The position numbers and the translations under genes were made by a program. 64,000 nucleotides of DNA, taken from positions 186,001-250,000 of the forward strand of contig OZ257146.1 of NCBI GenBank assembly GCA_965279255.1, given 5' to 3'. This DNA is from CAMFLJ01 sp965279255. GTDB lineage: Bacteria > Actinomycetota > Acidimicrobiia > Acidimicrobiales > Acidimicrobilacustridaceae. Below the pieces are notes generated by a model, which worked only from the letters and a program-made list of their open reading frames with translations, had not been told where the DNA came from and did not search any database. The stretch's first letter is position 1; every line of letters begins with the position of its first letter. Shown here in pieces: positions 1 through 9,744 of this stretch.

Positions 1-853
1 GGGCCCCGATGGTGGTCGGGATGAGGCAGACCAGCAGCGCCACCAGCACGACGAGCGGCTGTTCGGCCCCCGAGTAGATGGCGAATGGCTGCAGGGTGAT
101 GGTGGCCAGCAGGAAGATGAGCGTGAGCCCCGCCAGCAGGATGTTGAGGGCGATCTCGTTCGGCGTCTTCTGGCGGCTGGCGCCCTCGACGAGCGAGATC
201 ATCCGGTCGAGGAAGCTCTCGCCCGGTCGGGTCGTGATGCGCACCACGATTCGGTCCGACAGCACCCGGGTGCCGCCGGTGACGGCCGAGCGGTCGCCAC
301 CGGACTCCCGGATCACCGGGGCCGACTCACCGGTGATGGCGCTCTCGTCGACCGAGGCGATGCCCTCGACGACGTCGCCGTCGCCGGGGATCAGCTCGCC
401 GGCCTCGACGACGCACAGGTCACCGATGTCGAGGGCAGACGATGCCCGCTCCTCGATGCTCCCGTCGGGCAGCTGCACGAACGCCGTGGTCTCCGAACGC
501 GTCTTGCGGAGGGTCTCGGCCTGGGCCTTGCCCCGGCCCTCGGCCACCGCCTCGGCGAAGTTGGCGAACAGCACGGTGAACCAGAGCCAGAGCGAGACCA
601 GCCCGGTGAACCAGTTCTCCGAGGCACTCGCCGTGCCCAGGTTCTTGAAGAACAGGTAGGTCGTGAAGACGCTGCCGATCTCCACCACGAACATGACCGG
701 GTTGCGGGCCATCTGCCGGGGGTCGAGCTTCCGGAGGGCGTCGACGGACGCCCGGCGCATGATCGCCGGGTCGAAGAGCGAGGCGGCACCGCGCTGGCGG
801 ACCTTGGGGGCCCGCTCCTCCACGGGTGCCGGCTCAGGGGTGGTGACGGTCAT
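1..853 (-). CDS. kdpB: K+-transporting P-type ATPase subunit B (N-terminal part, cut by window edge)
   Basis: Catalytic subunit of the KdpFABC potassium pump; it hydrolyses ATP at the inner face of the membrane to drive K+ through KdpA. About 284 N-terminal residues are present. The sequence shows the KdpB signature around [14 protein letters not shown], including the TGES loop of the actuator domain, and hydrophobic stretches ending in a segment with CLIPTTIG at the window edge. The phosphorylated DKTGT motif lies beyond the edge. The start is chosen as the ATG at 853 because GGAGGAA lies just upstream; an in-frame ATG at 865 is the alternative. It follows kdpA by 13 nt and is surely co-transcribed with it. 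kdpC is expected outside the window. Confidence 0.96.
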   Translation of the reverse strand, partial: MTVTTPEPAPVEERAPKVRQRGAASLFDPAIMRRASVDALRKLDPRQMARNPVMFVVEIGSVFTTYLFFKNLGTASASENWFTGLVSLWLWFTVLFANFAEAVAEGRGKAQAETLRKTRSETTAFVQLPDGSIEERASSALDIGDLCVVEAGELIPGDGDVVEGIASVDESAITGESAPVIRESGGDRSAVTGGTRVLSDRIVVRITTRPGESFLDRMISLVEGASRQKTPNEIALNILLAGLTLIFLLATITLQPFAIYSGAEQPLVVLVALLVCLIPTTIGA

Positions 854-866
854 CGGTTCCTCCATC

Positions 867-2582
867 TCAGGACCCCTGGGTGAGCTGCTCGACGATCGGG
901 CCCAGGGCCACGACCGGGAAGTACGTCAGACCGACGACGATCACGATGACGCCGGTGAGGAGGGTGGCGAACAGCGGCGTGCCGGTGGGGAAGGTGCCCG
1001 CCGAGACGGGGACCCTCTGCTTGCGCACCAGCGAGCCGGCGATCGCCAGCGCCGGGACGATGAGGAAGAACCGGCCGACCAGCATCGAGAGCCCGAGGGT
1101 CACGTTGAACCAGTCGGTGTTGCCACTCAGGCCGCCGAACGCCGAGCCGTTGTTGTTGCCGGCCGAGGCGAAGGCGTAGGTCATCTCCGTCAGGCCGTGG
1201 GGGCCGGTGTTGAGCAGCGACGACAGGCCCCAGCTGGCCACCACCGAGATGGCGGTGAAGCCGAGCACGCACAGCGGCACGAACAGGATGTAGAGCACGA
1301 CGAGCTTCATCTCCGACGCCTGGATCTTCTTGCCCAGGTACTCGGGTGTCCGGCCCACCATCAGCCCGGCGATGAACACGCTCAGCAGGGCGAAGATCAA
1401 GATGCCGTAGAGGCCGGCACCGACGCCGCCGGGGGAGACCTCCCCGAGCATGATCTGCACGAGCGGGACCGCGCCGCCTGCGGCGGTGAAGCTGTCGTGA
1501 GACGAGATCACCGCGCCGGTCGAGGTGCCGGTGGTGCTGTTGGCGTAGAGGCCGCTGAGCTCGGGCCCGAACCGGGTCTCCTTGCCCTCCATGTTCCCGC
1601 CCGGCTGGGTCGAGGTGATCGACTGGTCGACGCCGAGCGAGGTGAGGTTGGAGTTGCCGGCGCCTTCGAAGTGCATGGCGAACATGGCGCCGACGATCCA
1701 GAGCGCCATCATCGCCGAGAGCACGGCGAGGCCCTGGCGCCGGTCCTTCGCCATGCGGCCGAAGGCGAACGGCATCGAGAAGGGGATCACCAGCAGCGCC
1801 CACATCTGGAGCATGTTGGTGAAGCCGTTGGGGTTCTCGTAGGGGTGCGCCGAGTTGGCGTTGTTGTAGCCACCGCCGTTGGTGCCGAGCTGCTTGATGG
1901 CCTCCTGGCTGGCGACCGGGCCCTGGTTGATGGTCTGTGTCGACCCCTCGACCGTGGTGACCTGCTTGGCGGCGCTGAAGTTCTGCACCACGCCCTGGGA
2001 GGCGAAGACGATCGCCAGCAGGAACGAGAGCGGCAGCAGGATGCGCAGCACGCCGCGGGTCAGGTCGACCCAGAAGTTGCCGACCGTCGAACGGCGGCGG
2101 CGCACCAGGCCCCGGATGAGGGCGATGGCGACCGTGAGCCCGACGGCGGCGGACACGAAGTTCTGCACCGTGAGGCCGGCCATCTGGGTGAGCTGCGACA
2201 TGGTCGACTCGCCCGCGTAGTTCTGCCAGTTCGTGTTGGTCACGAAGCTGATGGCCGTGTTGAACGACAGGGGAGCGGGCACGCCCGGCACCCCGTCGGG
2301 GTTCATCGGCAGTCCGCCCTGCACCCGCTGCAGCAGGTAGAGGAAGAGGATCGAGACCGCCGAGAAGGCGAGCACGGAGACGGCGTAGCCCGTCCACCGC
2401 TGCTCGGTGCGCCCGATCCGGCAGATGCGGAAGACGACCCGCTCGACCGGGCCGAACACCCGCTCGAGGGGGCGGGTCTCGTCGTCGCCGTAGATCCGGG
2501 CGATGTAGACGCCGAGGAACGGCGCCGTGGCCGCCAGCAGCGCGACGAGGACGATGAGCTGCACCCAGCCACCGGCCGACAT
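867..2582 (-). CDS. kdpA: K+-transporting ATPase subunit A
   Basis: Potassium-selective channel-like subunit of KdpFABC, related to the SKT/Trk channel superfamily; it binds K+ on the outside and passes it to KdpB. The 571-residue product is close to the usual ~560. It starts MSAGGWVQ, has ten or so hydrophobic segments, and carries the conserved filter-region stretches NWQNYAGE and [19 protein letters not shown]. The start at 2582 shares one base with the stop of kdpF (TGATG arrangement), with GGAGAAG upstream, so translation is coupled. The frame stays open further upstream, but those codons run through kdpF and are not used. Confidence 0.97.
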   Translation of the reverse strand: MSAGGWVQLIVLVALLAATAPFLGVYIARIYGDDETRPLERVFGPVERVVFRICRIGRTEQRWTGYAVSVLAFSAVSILFLYLLQRVQGGLPMNPDGVPGVPAPLSFNTAISFVTNTNWQNYAGESTMSQLTQMAGLTVQNFVSAAVGLTVAIALIRGLVRRRRSTVGNFWVDLTRGVLRILLPLSFLLAIVFASQGVVQNFSAAKQVTTVEGSTQTINQGPVASQEAIKQLGTNGGGYNNANSAHPYENPNGFTNMLQMWALLVIPFSMPFAFGRMAKDRRQGLAVLSAMMALWIVGAMFAMHFEGAGNSNLTSLGVDQSITSTQPGGNMEGKETRFGPELSGLYANSTTGTSTGAVISSHDSFTAAGGAVPLVQIMLGEVSPGGVGAGLYGILIFALLSVFIAGLMVGRTPEYLGKKIQASEMKLVVLYILFVPLCVLGFTAISVVASWGLSSLLNTGPHGLTEMTYAFASAGNNNGSAFGGLSGNTDWFNVTLGLSMLVGRFFLIVPALAIAGSLVRKQRVPVSAGTFPTGTPLFATLLTGVIVIVVGLTYFPVVALGPIVEQLTQGS

Positions 2583-2671
2583 CAGAGCTTCTCCGGGATC
2601 ACGAGCGCGGCGACGAGGTACCCGGCGATCAGCAACGCCAGCACCAGGCCGATGGCGGTGTCGACGCTCAT
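2582..2671 (-). CDS. kdpF: K+-transporting ATPase small subunit F
   Basis: A 29-residue, single-span lipid-like subunit that stabilises the Kdp complex. The reading is [20 protein letters not shown] followed by AALVIPEKL and stop, which matches the KdpF pattern of one hydrophobic helix ending in a P-E-K/R-F/L tail. It is too short for most ORF callers. It overlaps the small upstream ORF by 4 nt (ATGA) and kdpA by 1 nt, so all three are translationally coupled. Confidence 0.93.
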   Translation of the reverse strand: MSVDTAIGLVLALLIAGYLVAALVIPEKL

Positions 2672-2814
2672 GACGCCGCCTCCTCGAGGGGGGTGGCGAT
2701 GTCCTCGTCGAGCTGTCCGTCGTCGGGGCCGATGATGCGATCACAGGCCTTGACGAGCAGGAGGCAGAGGGCGAAGAAGGCGATGATCACGGCGACGAAC
2801 AACAGGTCGGCCAT
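2668..2814 (-). CDS. Small single-span membrane protein leading the kdp operon
   Basis: A 48-residue ORF in front of kdpF, with AGGAGC as ribosome binding site 5 nt before its ATG. It reads [20 protein letters not shown], then a short basic turn VKACDR, then an acidic tail rich in D and E ([22 protein letters not shown]). One transmembrane helix is predicted, with the charged tail probably cytosolic. The ATGA overlap with kdpF makes it the first gene of the operon. Similar short membrane ORFs sit before kdpF in other actinobacteria, but no function is established. It could be an assembly or regulatory micropeptide of the Kdp pump (inference). Confidence 0.82.
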   Translation of the reverse strand: MADLLFVAVIIAFFALCLLLVKACDRIIGPDDGQLDEDIATPLEEAAS

Positions 2815-3005
2815 GGGGCTCCTCGTCGGTTGTCGGGGGGCGGGACGGCTGGTCCCGTCGCAGCTCCCGGTCAGGAGGCTGCAACGTCGGGATACGCCGG
2901 CCGAATCGCCCTGTACAGAGTCTTCACGACTTCTTGACGGCCGCGTCGGGGATCTTCCCGTCCTGCCCCCTGCCCAGGTCGCGCCACCGGGCGTACAACT
3001 GAACC
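2815..3005 (+). promoter_or_regulatory. Divergent kdp control region with a candidate KdpE direct repeat
   Basis: This 191-bp region separates the kdpFABC operon (minus) from the sensor genes (plus). It contains two direct repeats, TCTTCAC at 2921-2927 and TCTTGAC at 2932-2938, spaced exactly 11 bp. That is the spacing bound by OmpR/PhoB-class regulators such as KdpE. On the minus strand the repeats lie roughly 25-45 bp upstream of a weak -10-like TATCCC at 2895-2890. The assignment to KdpE is inferred from position and spacing, not from a known consensus. Confidence 0.45.
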
Positions 3006-3563
3006 ATGTTCGCTGTGGACTACGTCTCCAGTCACTCGAGTGGCTCCCCGATGTGGGTCGAGCTCTTCGCGGCAGCTCTCGTCGTGGGGTTCGTCGGCTA
3101 TCTGTTCGCCCGGCTCGTCGTGCTCCGGACGGTGCGTCGCATCCGGCGCAACGACGTGGAGTCGGCGGCCGTGGTGTCGGAGATCGTGGCCTCGGCGGTC
3201 GCCGGCGACGACCCCGACGTGGTGGTCATGCGGGCCGCCTACGAGCTGAAGCACCTCCTCGGCCTGGCCGACTGCCGGTGGGCGTGGCTCGGCGATCCGC
3301 TCCCCACCGCCATGCTCGAGGACGACGGCACGATCCGCTTCGGCGCCTACCGGTGGCCGAACGAGTCGGAGGGCCTGCCGACCCGGGGTGTGCAACGACG
3401 GCTGACGGCCAACGGCAGCACCTTCGGGTGGATCGTCCTCATCCCTGCCGATGACACGCCGGTCTCGGAGTCGCGGCTCCGGAGCGCGGTGACGACGATC
3501 GACATCCTCGCCCTCTGCCTCGACCAGCACCGGCATCCCGCCGTTCCCGGCCCTAGCGTCTAG
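3006..3563 (+). CDS. Membrane-anchored GAF-like protein upstream of kdpD
   Basis: A 185-residue protein. Residues about 17-40 form one transmembrane helix, followed by a basic stretch (RTVRRIRRND). Residues about 65-180 resemble a GAF sensor domain, with a helix, beta strands around WAWLGDP and GWIVLIP, and a C-terminal helix ending in LALCLDQHR. This fold is like the GAF region inside KdpD itself. It ends 3 nt before the kdpD start. It may sense a cytosolic ligand and modulate KdpD, or replace part of its input; this is inference from domain type and position. GAF domains are very divergent and the assignment rests on pattern only. Confidence 0.72.
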   Translation: MFAVDYVSSHSSGSPMWVELFAAALVVGFVGYLFARLVVLRTVRRIRRNDVESAAVVSEIVASAVAGDDPDVVVMRAAYELKHLLGLADCRWAWLGDPLPTAMLEDDGTIRFGAYRWPNESEGLPTRGVQRRLTANGSTFGWIVLIPADDTPVSESRLRSAVTTIDILALCLDQHRHPAVPGPSV

Positions 3564-3566
3564 CGA

Positions 3567-6082
3567 ATGGCGCGAGGTCAGCTGCGGATCTACCTCGGGG
3601 CGGCGCCCGGCGTGGGCAAGACCTTCGCCATGCTCGACGAGGGCTGGCGCCGCCGGAACCGGGGCACCGATGTCGTGGTGGCCCTGGTCGAGACCCACGG
3701 CCGGCCCAAGACCCTCGAGCAGATCCGTGACCTCGAGGTGGTGCCTCGGCGCCAGCTCGACTACCGGGGCACGACGTTCGACGAGATGGACCTCGACGCC
3801 GTGCTGGCCCGGCGCCCCGAGGTCGCCCTCGTCGACGAGCTCGCCCACACCAACGTGCCGGGGTGTCGCAACGACAAGCGGTGGCAGGACGTCGAGGAGC
3901 TCCTCGCCGCCGGCATCGATGTGATCTCCACGGTGAACATCCAGCACCTCGAGAGCGTCAACGACGTGGTGGAGGAGATCACCGGGATCCAGCAGCTCGA
4001 GACCGTGCCCGACGAGGTGGTGCGGGCCGCAGATCAGATCGAGCTGGTCGACATGGCCCCGGAGGCCCTGCGGCGGCGCATGGCCCACGGCAACATCTAC
4101 GGGCCGGACAAGGTCGACGCCGCCCTGGCCAACTACTTCCGGGCGGGCAACCTGTCGGCCCTGCGCGAGCTGGCCCTGCTCTGGACCGCCGACAGCGTCG
4201 ACGAGTCCCTCCGCGACTACCGCGAGGCCCACGGCATCCACCGTCAGTGGGAGACCCGGGAGCGCATCGTCGTCGCCGTCACCGGTGCTCCGAGCGGTGA
4301 GAACCTGATCCGCCGGGCTGCCCGGATGGCCACCCGCTCGCACGCGGAGCTGGTCGGCGTCCACGTCCGGTCCGACTCCGGGCTCGAGGAGTCGAGCGAC
4401 AGCCTGGAGGCCCATCGCCGGCTCCTCGACGACCTCGGTGGCGTCTACCACGAGGTCGTCGGAGCCGATCCCGCCGAGAGCCTCGCCCGCTTCGCCCTGG
4501 CCGAGAACGCCACCCAGCTCGTGCTCGGCGCCACCACCAGGCCACGTTGGCGCGAGGTGTTGAGCGGAGGATCGGTCATCAACCGCGTCATCCGCGGGGC
4601 GGGCTCCATCGACATCCACATCATCTCCGGTGACGAGGTCCCCGGCGGCGGCGGTGAGAGGCTCCTCCCTCCCCGTCGCCGCCGGCCCACCGCGCTCCCG
4701 CCCGGACGTCAGGCCGCGGGCTGGTTGATGTGTGCCGTGGGGATCCCCCTGCTCACGCTGCTGCTCCTGGGGGTCGAGCAGCACCTCAACCTGCCGTCGG
4801 AGATGCTGCTCTGCCTGTTGTTCGTCGGTGCGGTGGCGGTCGTCGGCGGGCTGTGGCCTGCGCTCGTCGCCGCGGTGGCGACCTCGCTGATCGTCAACTG
4901 GTTCTTCACCCCGCCGGTGCACACCTGGACCATCGCCGAGACCGACAACGTGGTCGCCCTCGTGGTCTTCCTCGCGGTCGCGGCGATGGTGTCGCTGTTG
5001 GTCAGCCGCCTCTCCCGGCGCTCGGCTGACGCGGCGCGGGCACGGGCCGAGGCCGAGGCGATCGCGGCGGTGGCGGGCAACCTCGTCGACGCCGACAACG
5101 CGCTGGAGGCGGCGGTCGGGCACATCCGTTCCACGTTCGGCCTCGACGCTGTCGCCGTCCTCCGATCCGATGGCCCCGGCTACATCGTGGAGGCCAGTGC
5201 CGGTGAGCCGGTTCCGATCACCCCCGAGGGCCACCGGACCGTCGACCTGCGCGGCGGCGCGCTGCTGGTGCTCGACGGCCCGTCGCTGCACAGCGAAGAC
5301 CTCCAGGTGCTGCAGGCGTTCGTCGCCCAGCTCGGCGCCGCCCTCGAGCAGCGCGAGCTGCGGGCGGAGGCTCAGGTGGCGGCCGCTGCGGCCGAGGGCG
5401 ACCGGCTCCGCACGGCCATCCTGCGGGCGGTGTCGCACGACCTGCGCACGCCGTTGTCCTCGATCAAGGCCTCGGTGACCTCGCTGATGCAGCACGACAT
5501 CGAGTGGAGCGATCACGACCGCGACGAGTTCCTCTCGACCATCGAGGAGGAGACCGACCGGTTGAACCGCATGGTCGGGAACCTGCTCGACATGAGCCGG
5601 CTCCAGAGCGGCATCGTCGAGCCGGACCTGCGCCCGGTGGGGCTCGAGGAGGTCGTGCCCCGCGCCCTCGTGAGCCTCAGTGGCGAGGCCGCCGAGCTCG
5701 GGCGCAGCCAGGTGGTGGTCGAGGTGGGCGAGCAGCTCCCCCGTGTGGTCGCCGACCCCGACCTGCTCGAGCGGGTCGTCGCCAACCTCGTGGCCAACGC
5801 CTTGCTGCACTCCGGGCCCCGGGCGCCGGTGCGCATCGAGGGGGGCCGGGTGGGCGACCGCGTCGACCTCCGCGTCATCGACCGGGGCATCGGGGTGCCG
5901 GTGCGCGACCGTGAGGCCATGTTCGAGCCCTTCCAGCGCATGGGTGACGGTGCCGCCGACTCCGGCGTCGGCCTCGGGCTCGCCGTGTCGCGCGGCTTCG
6001 TCGACGCCATGGGCGGAGAGCTCATGGTCGACGACACCCCCGGCGGGGGCCTGACCTTCACCGTCTCGTTGCCGGTGGCGTC

Positions 6083-6086
<4 letters not shown>
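3567..6086 (+). CDS. kdpD: Osmosensitive K+ channel histidine kinase KdpD
   Basis: Membrane sensor kinase that activates the kdp operon when K+ is scarce. It has 839 residues, slightly short of the E. coli length. The N-terminal KdpD domain carries Walker A GAAPGVGKT (11-19) and Walker B-like VDELAHTN (89-96). A universal-stress-protein-like domain spans about 235-365, a DUF4118 region with four membrane helices about 390-490, then a GAF-like region, the dimerisation domain with phospho-acceptor His624 in SHDLRTPLSS, and an ATPase domain ending in GVGLGLAVSRGF. A TAGCGT -10 box at 3554-3559, 7 nt before the ATG, suggests its own leaderless transcript besides read-through from the upstream gene. 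Confidence 0.97.
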
Positions 6087-6750
<664 letters not shown>

Positions 6751-6766
<16 letters not shown>

Positions 6767-7410
6767 CGGCGCGGTGCCGTGCGGCGCGACCGGCTGCCGC
6801 CGGCGCCGGGCGGGGTGGCCAGGTGCTGCACGAGGATGCGCAGCTGGGCGTCGGCGTGGGCGAAGAACTCGTCGGAGGACGGGTCCATGTCGAGGTAGCG
6901 GCGCACGTCGCGCGGGAACAGGACCCCGACCGACACGGCCGCCTGCAGGACGATCAACAGGAACGCGGGGTCGATCTCGGGGTCGATCTCGCCCTCGGCC
7001 TGGCGGCGCCGCAGGTCGGTGACGTCGTCGGCGTCGAGGTCGGGGGCCACGTCGGCGGGGTCGGCCTCGAGGTTCTCGCGGACGAACAGGCGCTGGAGCT
7101 CGGGCTGGGCGTGGGCGATGGCGAGGTAGCGGGTCACGAGCTCGTCGAGCCCGATGGCGGGATCGGTGATCTCCCGCTCCTGCTCGAGCCACTGGTCGAC
7201 GAGGGCGTCGTAGAGGCCCTGCTTGCCGCCGAAGTAGTAGGAGATCAGCTGCTTGTTGACGCCTGCCCGCTCGGCGATCACGTTCACCCGGGCACCGGCG
7301 AGGCCCTTGTCGGCGAACTCGTGGCGGGCGGCGTCGAGCAACGCCTGCCGGGTGCGCTCGGGGTCGCGGCGGCGTTCGTCGGGCTCGGGGGCTCGGCGGG
7401 TGGCGCTCAT
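6751..7410 (-). CDS. TetR/AcrR family regulator of the adjacent ABC exporter
   Basis: A 219-residue repressor-type protein. The N-terminal helix-turn-helix (about residues 15-65) reads RQALLDAARHEFADKGLAGA through VNKQLISYYFGGKQGLYDAL, a classic TetR DNA-binding domain; the C-terminal helical part is variable and should bind a ligand. The start at 7410 (MSATRRAPEP) is chosen because upstream in-frame codons run into the shared promoter. It is divergent from the ABC exporter genes, so it probably represses them and itself in response to the exported compound. The 3' end overlaps the kdpE end by 16 nt. Confidence 0.88.
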
Positions 7411-7492
7411 CGACGCCACCTTATCCGTCGATCGGATGAATGAATCATCTATTCGGTTGACACCCTTCCATGGCCCGGCGAGAGTGACCGCC
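7411..7492. promoter_or_regulatory. Divergent promoter region between TetR and ABC exporter, with small dyad
   Basis: An inverted repeat GATGA (7435-7439) and TCATC (7445-7449), with a 5-nt centre, lies midway between the two start codons in a patch that is AT-richer than its surroundings. A TTGACA at 7457-7462 reads towards the exporter, and GATAAG on the minus strand (7424-7419) is a possible -10 for the regulator. This is the natural place for the TetR operator, but the short arms make the exact site uncertain. Confidence 0.4.
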
Positions 7493-8458
7493 ATGGAACC
7501 CATCGTCGAGGCCGTCGGCCTCACCAAGCACTTCGGAGAGGTCAAGGCCCTCGACGGGCTCGACCTCTACGCCGAGCGCGGGAAGGTGCTCGCCGTCCTC
7601 GGGCCCAACGGCGCCGGCAAGACCACCTTCATCCGCTCGGTCGCCACCCTCCTCAAGCCCACGTCCGGCACCTTGAAGGTGGCGGGCATCGACGTCGTCG
7701 CCCACCCCGACGAGGTGCGCCGCCTCATCGGCCTCGCCGGTCAGTACGCCGCGGTCGAGCCCGCCATGACCGGGCGCGAGAACCTGGTGATGGTCGCCCG
7801 CCTCTTCGGCCACGGCCGCAAGCAGGCGAAGGACGCCGCCGACATCGTGCTCGAGCAGCTCAGCCTCACCGACGCCGGTGACCGCCTCGTGAAGACCTAC
7901 TCGGGCGGCATGCGCCGCCGCCTCGACCTCGGCGCCAGCCTGGTCGGTGCGCCTCAGGTGCTCCTGCTCGACGAGCCCACGACCGGGCTCGACCCCCGCA
8001 GCCGCAACGAGCTGTGGCTGGCCATCGAGCGCCTGGTCGCCTCCGGCACCGACGTGCTGCTCACCACGCAGTACCTCGAAGAGGCCGATCGCCTCGCCGA
8101 CACCATCGCCATCATCGACCACGGCGTCCGGGTGGCCGTCGGCACCGCCGACGAGCTCAAGTCCCGCGTGGGCAACGACGTCATCGACGTGAAGGTCGGC
8201 GACGCCGCCGACCTGCCCCGTGCCGCCGAGGCCCTCGGGGCCGATGCCAGCGTCGACACCGGCGCCGGCCGGGTGTCGGTGCCCGTCACCACCGGCGCCG
8301 ACGACCTCGTCACCGCCGTCCAGGCGTTGCGGGGGGCGGGCGTCGCCATCGACGACATCGCCCTGCGCCGACCCACCCTCGACGACGTGTTCCTCACCCT
8401 CACAGGCCACACCACCGCCACCGACGCCGACGACGACTCCGAGGAGGTGGCGTCATGA
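7493..8458 (+). CDS. ABC transporter ATP-binding protein (DrrA-like exporter)
   Basis: Cytosolic ATPase of a two-gene exporter of the DrrA/daunorubicin-resistance type. The 321-residue protein shows Walker [10 protein letters not shown], signature motif [12 protein letters not shown], Walker [16 protein letters not shown] and the H-loop in [13 protein letters not shown]. The C-terminal DUF4162-like extension (about 240-321, ending before DDDSEEVAS) is typical of DrrA proteins. The start is set at ATG 7493 (MEPIVEA); an in-frame GTG at 7484 is possible. The stop overlaps the permease start (ATGA). The divergent TetR gene suggests induction by a toxic lipophilic substrate. Confidence 0.93.
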   Translation: MEPIVEAVGLTKHFGEVKALDGLDLYAERGKVLAVLGPNGAGKTTFIRSVATLLKPTSGTLKVAGIDVVAHPDEVRRLIGLAGQYAAVEPAMTGRENLVMVARLFGHGRKQAKDAADIVLEQLSLTDAGDRLVKTYSGGMRRRLDLGASLVGAPQVLLLDEPTTGLDPRSRNELWLAIERLVASGTDVLLTTQYLEEADRLADTIAIIDHGVRVAVGTADELKSRVGNDVIDVKVGDAADLPRAAEALGADASVDTGAGRVSVPVTTGADDLVTAVQALRGAGVAIDDIALRRPTLDDVFLTLTGHTTATDADDDSEEVAS

Positions 8459-9297
8459 GCGCCCCCATCGCCACCGACCCCACCGCCGCCGCTCCCCGGT
8501 CGGTCACCCGGCCGGCGGGCCCGCCCACCCGGCTCACCACGGTGGCGGCCGTCGCCGCCCGCAGCGGCTACAAGATGCTGCGCACGCCGCAGGTCGCCGG
8601 CATCGCGGTCGTGCAGAGCCTCGTCTTCCTGTTCATGTTCCGCTACGTCATCGGCGGGGCCATCGGGGTCCCGGGCGTCGCCTACGTCGACTTCCTCGTG
8701 CCCGGCTTCGTGGTCGCCGGCCTCCTCTTCACCGCCGGCTCGGGTGCGGTCGGCACCGCCGAGGACGCCGAGTCCGGCCTCTTCGACCGGTTGCGGTCGC
8801 TGCCGATCCACGACACCTCGACCCTCACCGGTCGGGTGATCGCCGAGGCCCTGCTGCTCGGCGTCGTCGCCGTCATCACCCTCGCCGCCGGCTTCGTCGT
8901 GGGCTTCCGCCTCTCGGGCCCCTGGTGGGGCCTGCCCGTCGCCCTCGGCCTCCTGGTGATCTACAGCCTCACCGTCGCCGCCGTCTTCATGATCCTCGGC
9001 CTCGTCGCCGGCAGCGGCCAGGCCGCCCAGGGCCTCAGCATCCTCGGCGTGCCGTTCTCGTTCATCTCCAGCGCCTTCGTGCCGGTCGCCACCATGCCCG
9101 CGGTGCTGAAGTTCATCGCCGAGTGGCAGCCCCTCACCTTCATGGTGAACTCCTGGCGAGGCCTCCTGCTGGGAGACAAGGCGCTGGCCACCTTCGAGCA
9201 CGGCACCGGCTTCTACATCGTCGGCTCGCTGGCCTGGTGCGCGGTGATCGGCCTGATCGGGATGGTCGTGTCGCTGAAGGCCTACCGCAAGGAGTGA
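8455..9297 (+). CDS. ABC-2 type transporter permease (DrrB-like)
   Basis: Membrane partner of the preceding ATPase. The 280-residue protein has a polar N-terminus of about 40 residues followed by six hydrophobic segments (for example [17 protein letters not shown] and [15 protein letters not shown]), the ABC-2 family layout. The conserved stretch [15 protein letters not shown] precedes the last helix. Start ATG 8455 overlaps the upstream stop by 4 nt, indicating equal synthesis. Together they form an exporter, probably a homodimer of each subunit. The substrate cannot be read from the sequence. Confidence 0.92.
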   Translation: MSAPIATDPTAAAPRSVTRPAGPPTRLTTVAAVAARSGYKMLRTPQVAGIAVVQSLVFLFMFRYVIGGAIGVPGVAYVDFLVPGFVVAGLLFTAGSGAVGTAEDAESGLFDRLRSLPIHDTSTLTGRVIAEALLLGVVAVITLAAGFVVGFRLSGPWWGLPVALGLLVIYSLTVAAVFMILGLVAGSGQAAQGLSILGVPFSFISSAFVPVATMPAVLKFIAEWQPLTFMVNSWRGLLLGDKALATFEHGTGFYIVGSLAWCAVIGLIGMVVSLKAYRKE

Positions 9298-9315
9298 CCC
9301 CGGCGAGCCGGCGCC

Positions 9316-9624
9316 TCAGAGGGTGGTCGGGCGCAGCTTGCCGAGGGTGACGAGCAGCTCGCCGACGGTGTGGTCGTGCTCCAGGGGGTGGCGCAGCGGC
9401 GTCTCGGCGTGGACCTCGTACCGGTTGCGCCGGCCCTCACGGGTGCGGGTCACATACCCCTCGGTCACCAGGTCGGCGATGATGCTCTGCGCCGCCCGCT
9501 CGGTGATGCCGACCTTCGTGGCGATGTCTCGGGCCCGGATGTCGGGCTCCTCCGAGATGCACACCAGCACGTGACCGTGGTTCGTGAGGAAGGTCCACGA
9601 GGGCTTGCTCAGCTCGTCCGGCAT
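9316..9624 (-). CDS. Small winged-helix (MarR-like) regulator downstream of dabA
   Basis: A 102-residue single-domain protein. Residues 10-75 form a winged helix: FLTNHGHVLVCISEEPDIRA, then RDIATKVGITERAAQSIIADL as the recognition-helix region, then a wing VTRTREGRRNRYEV. No ligand-binding extension is present. It lies 120 nt downstream of dabA on the same strand, so it may be the last gene of the dab transcript; a TAGCCT -10-like box upstream (about 9672) may give it a promoter too. It is a candidate autoregulator acting at the dabB operator (inference). The plus-strand exporter converges on it. Confidence 0.8.
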   Translation of the reverse strand: MPDELSKPSWTFLTNHGHVLVCISEEPDIRARDIATKVGITERAAQSIIADLVTEGYVTRTREGRRNRYEVHAETPLRHPLEHDHTVGELLVTLGKLRPTTL

Positions 9625-9744
9625 CGCCTGCTCGACTCCGACATCAGGGTGGGTGGACGGGGAGAGGCTACCGGCGCCGGGGGTGTCGACCCGTGATGGG
9701 ACGGCGGATTTTCCGGTCGTCGACGAGCGTGAGATCGCCGCCGG

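Noticed and set aside
663..2735. A 690-codon plus-strand frame opposite kdpA.
   Set aside because: Antisense shadow with low-complexity composition (R, G, E, H); no start signal or family match.
2871..5810. A 979-codon open frame on the minus strand opposite kdpD.
   Set aside because: It mirrors the kdpD codons; the high GC of third positions keeps the antisense frame open. It has no family resemblance, and kdpD is certain.
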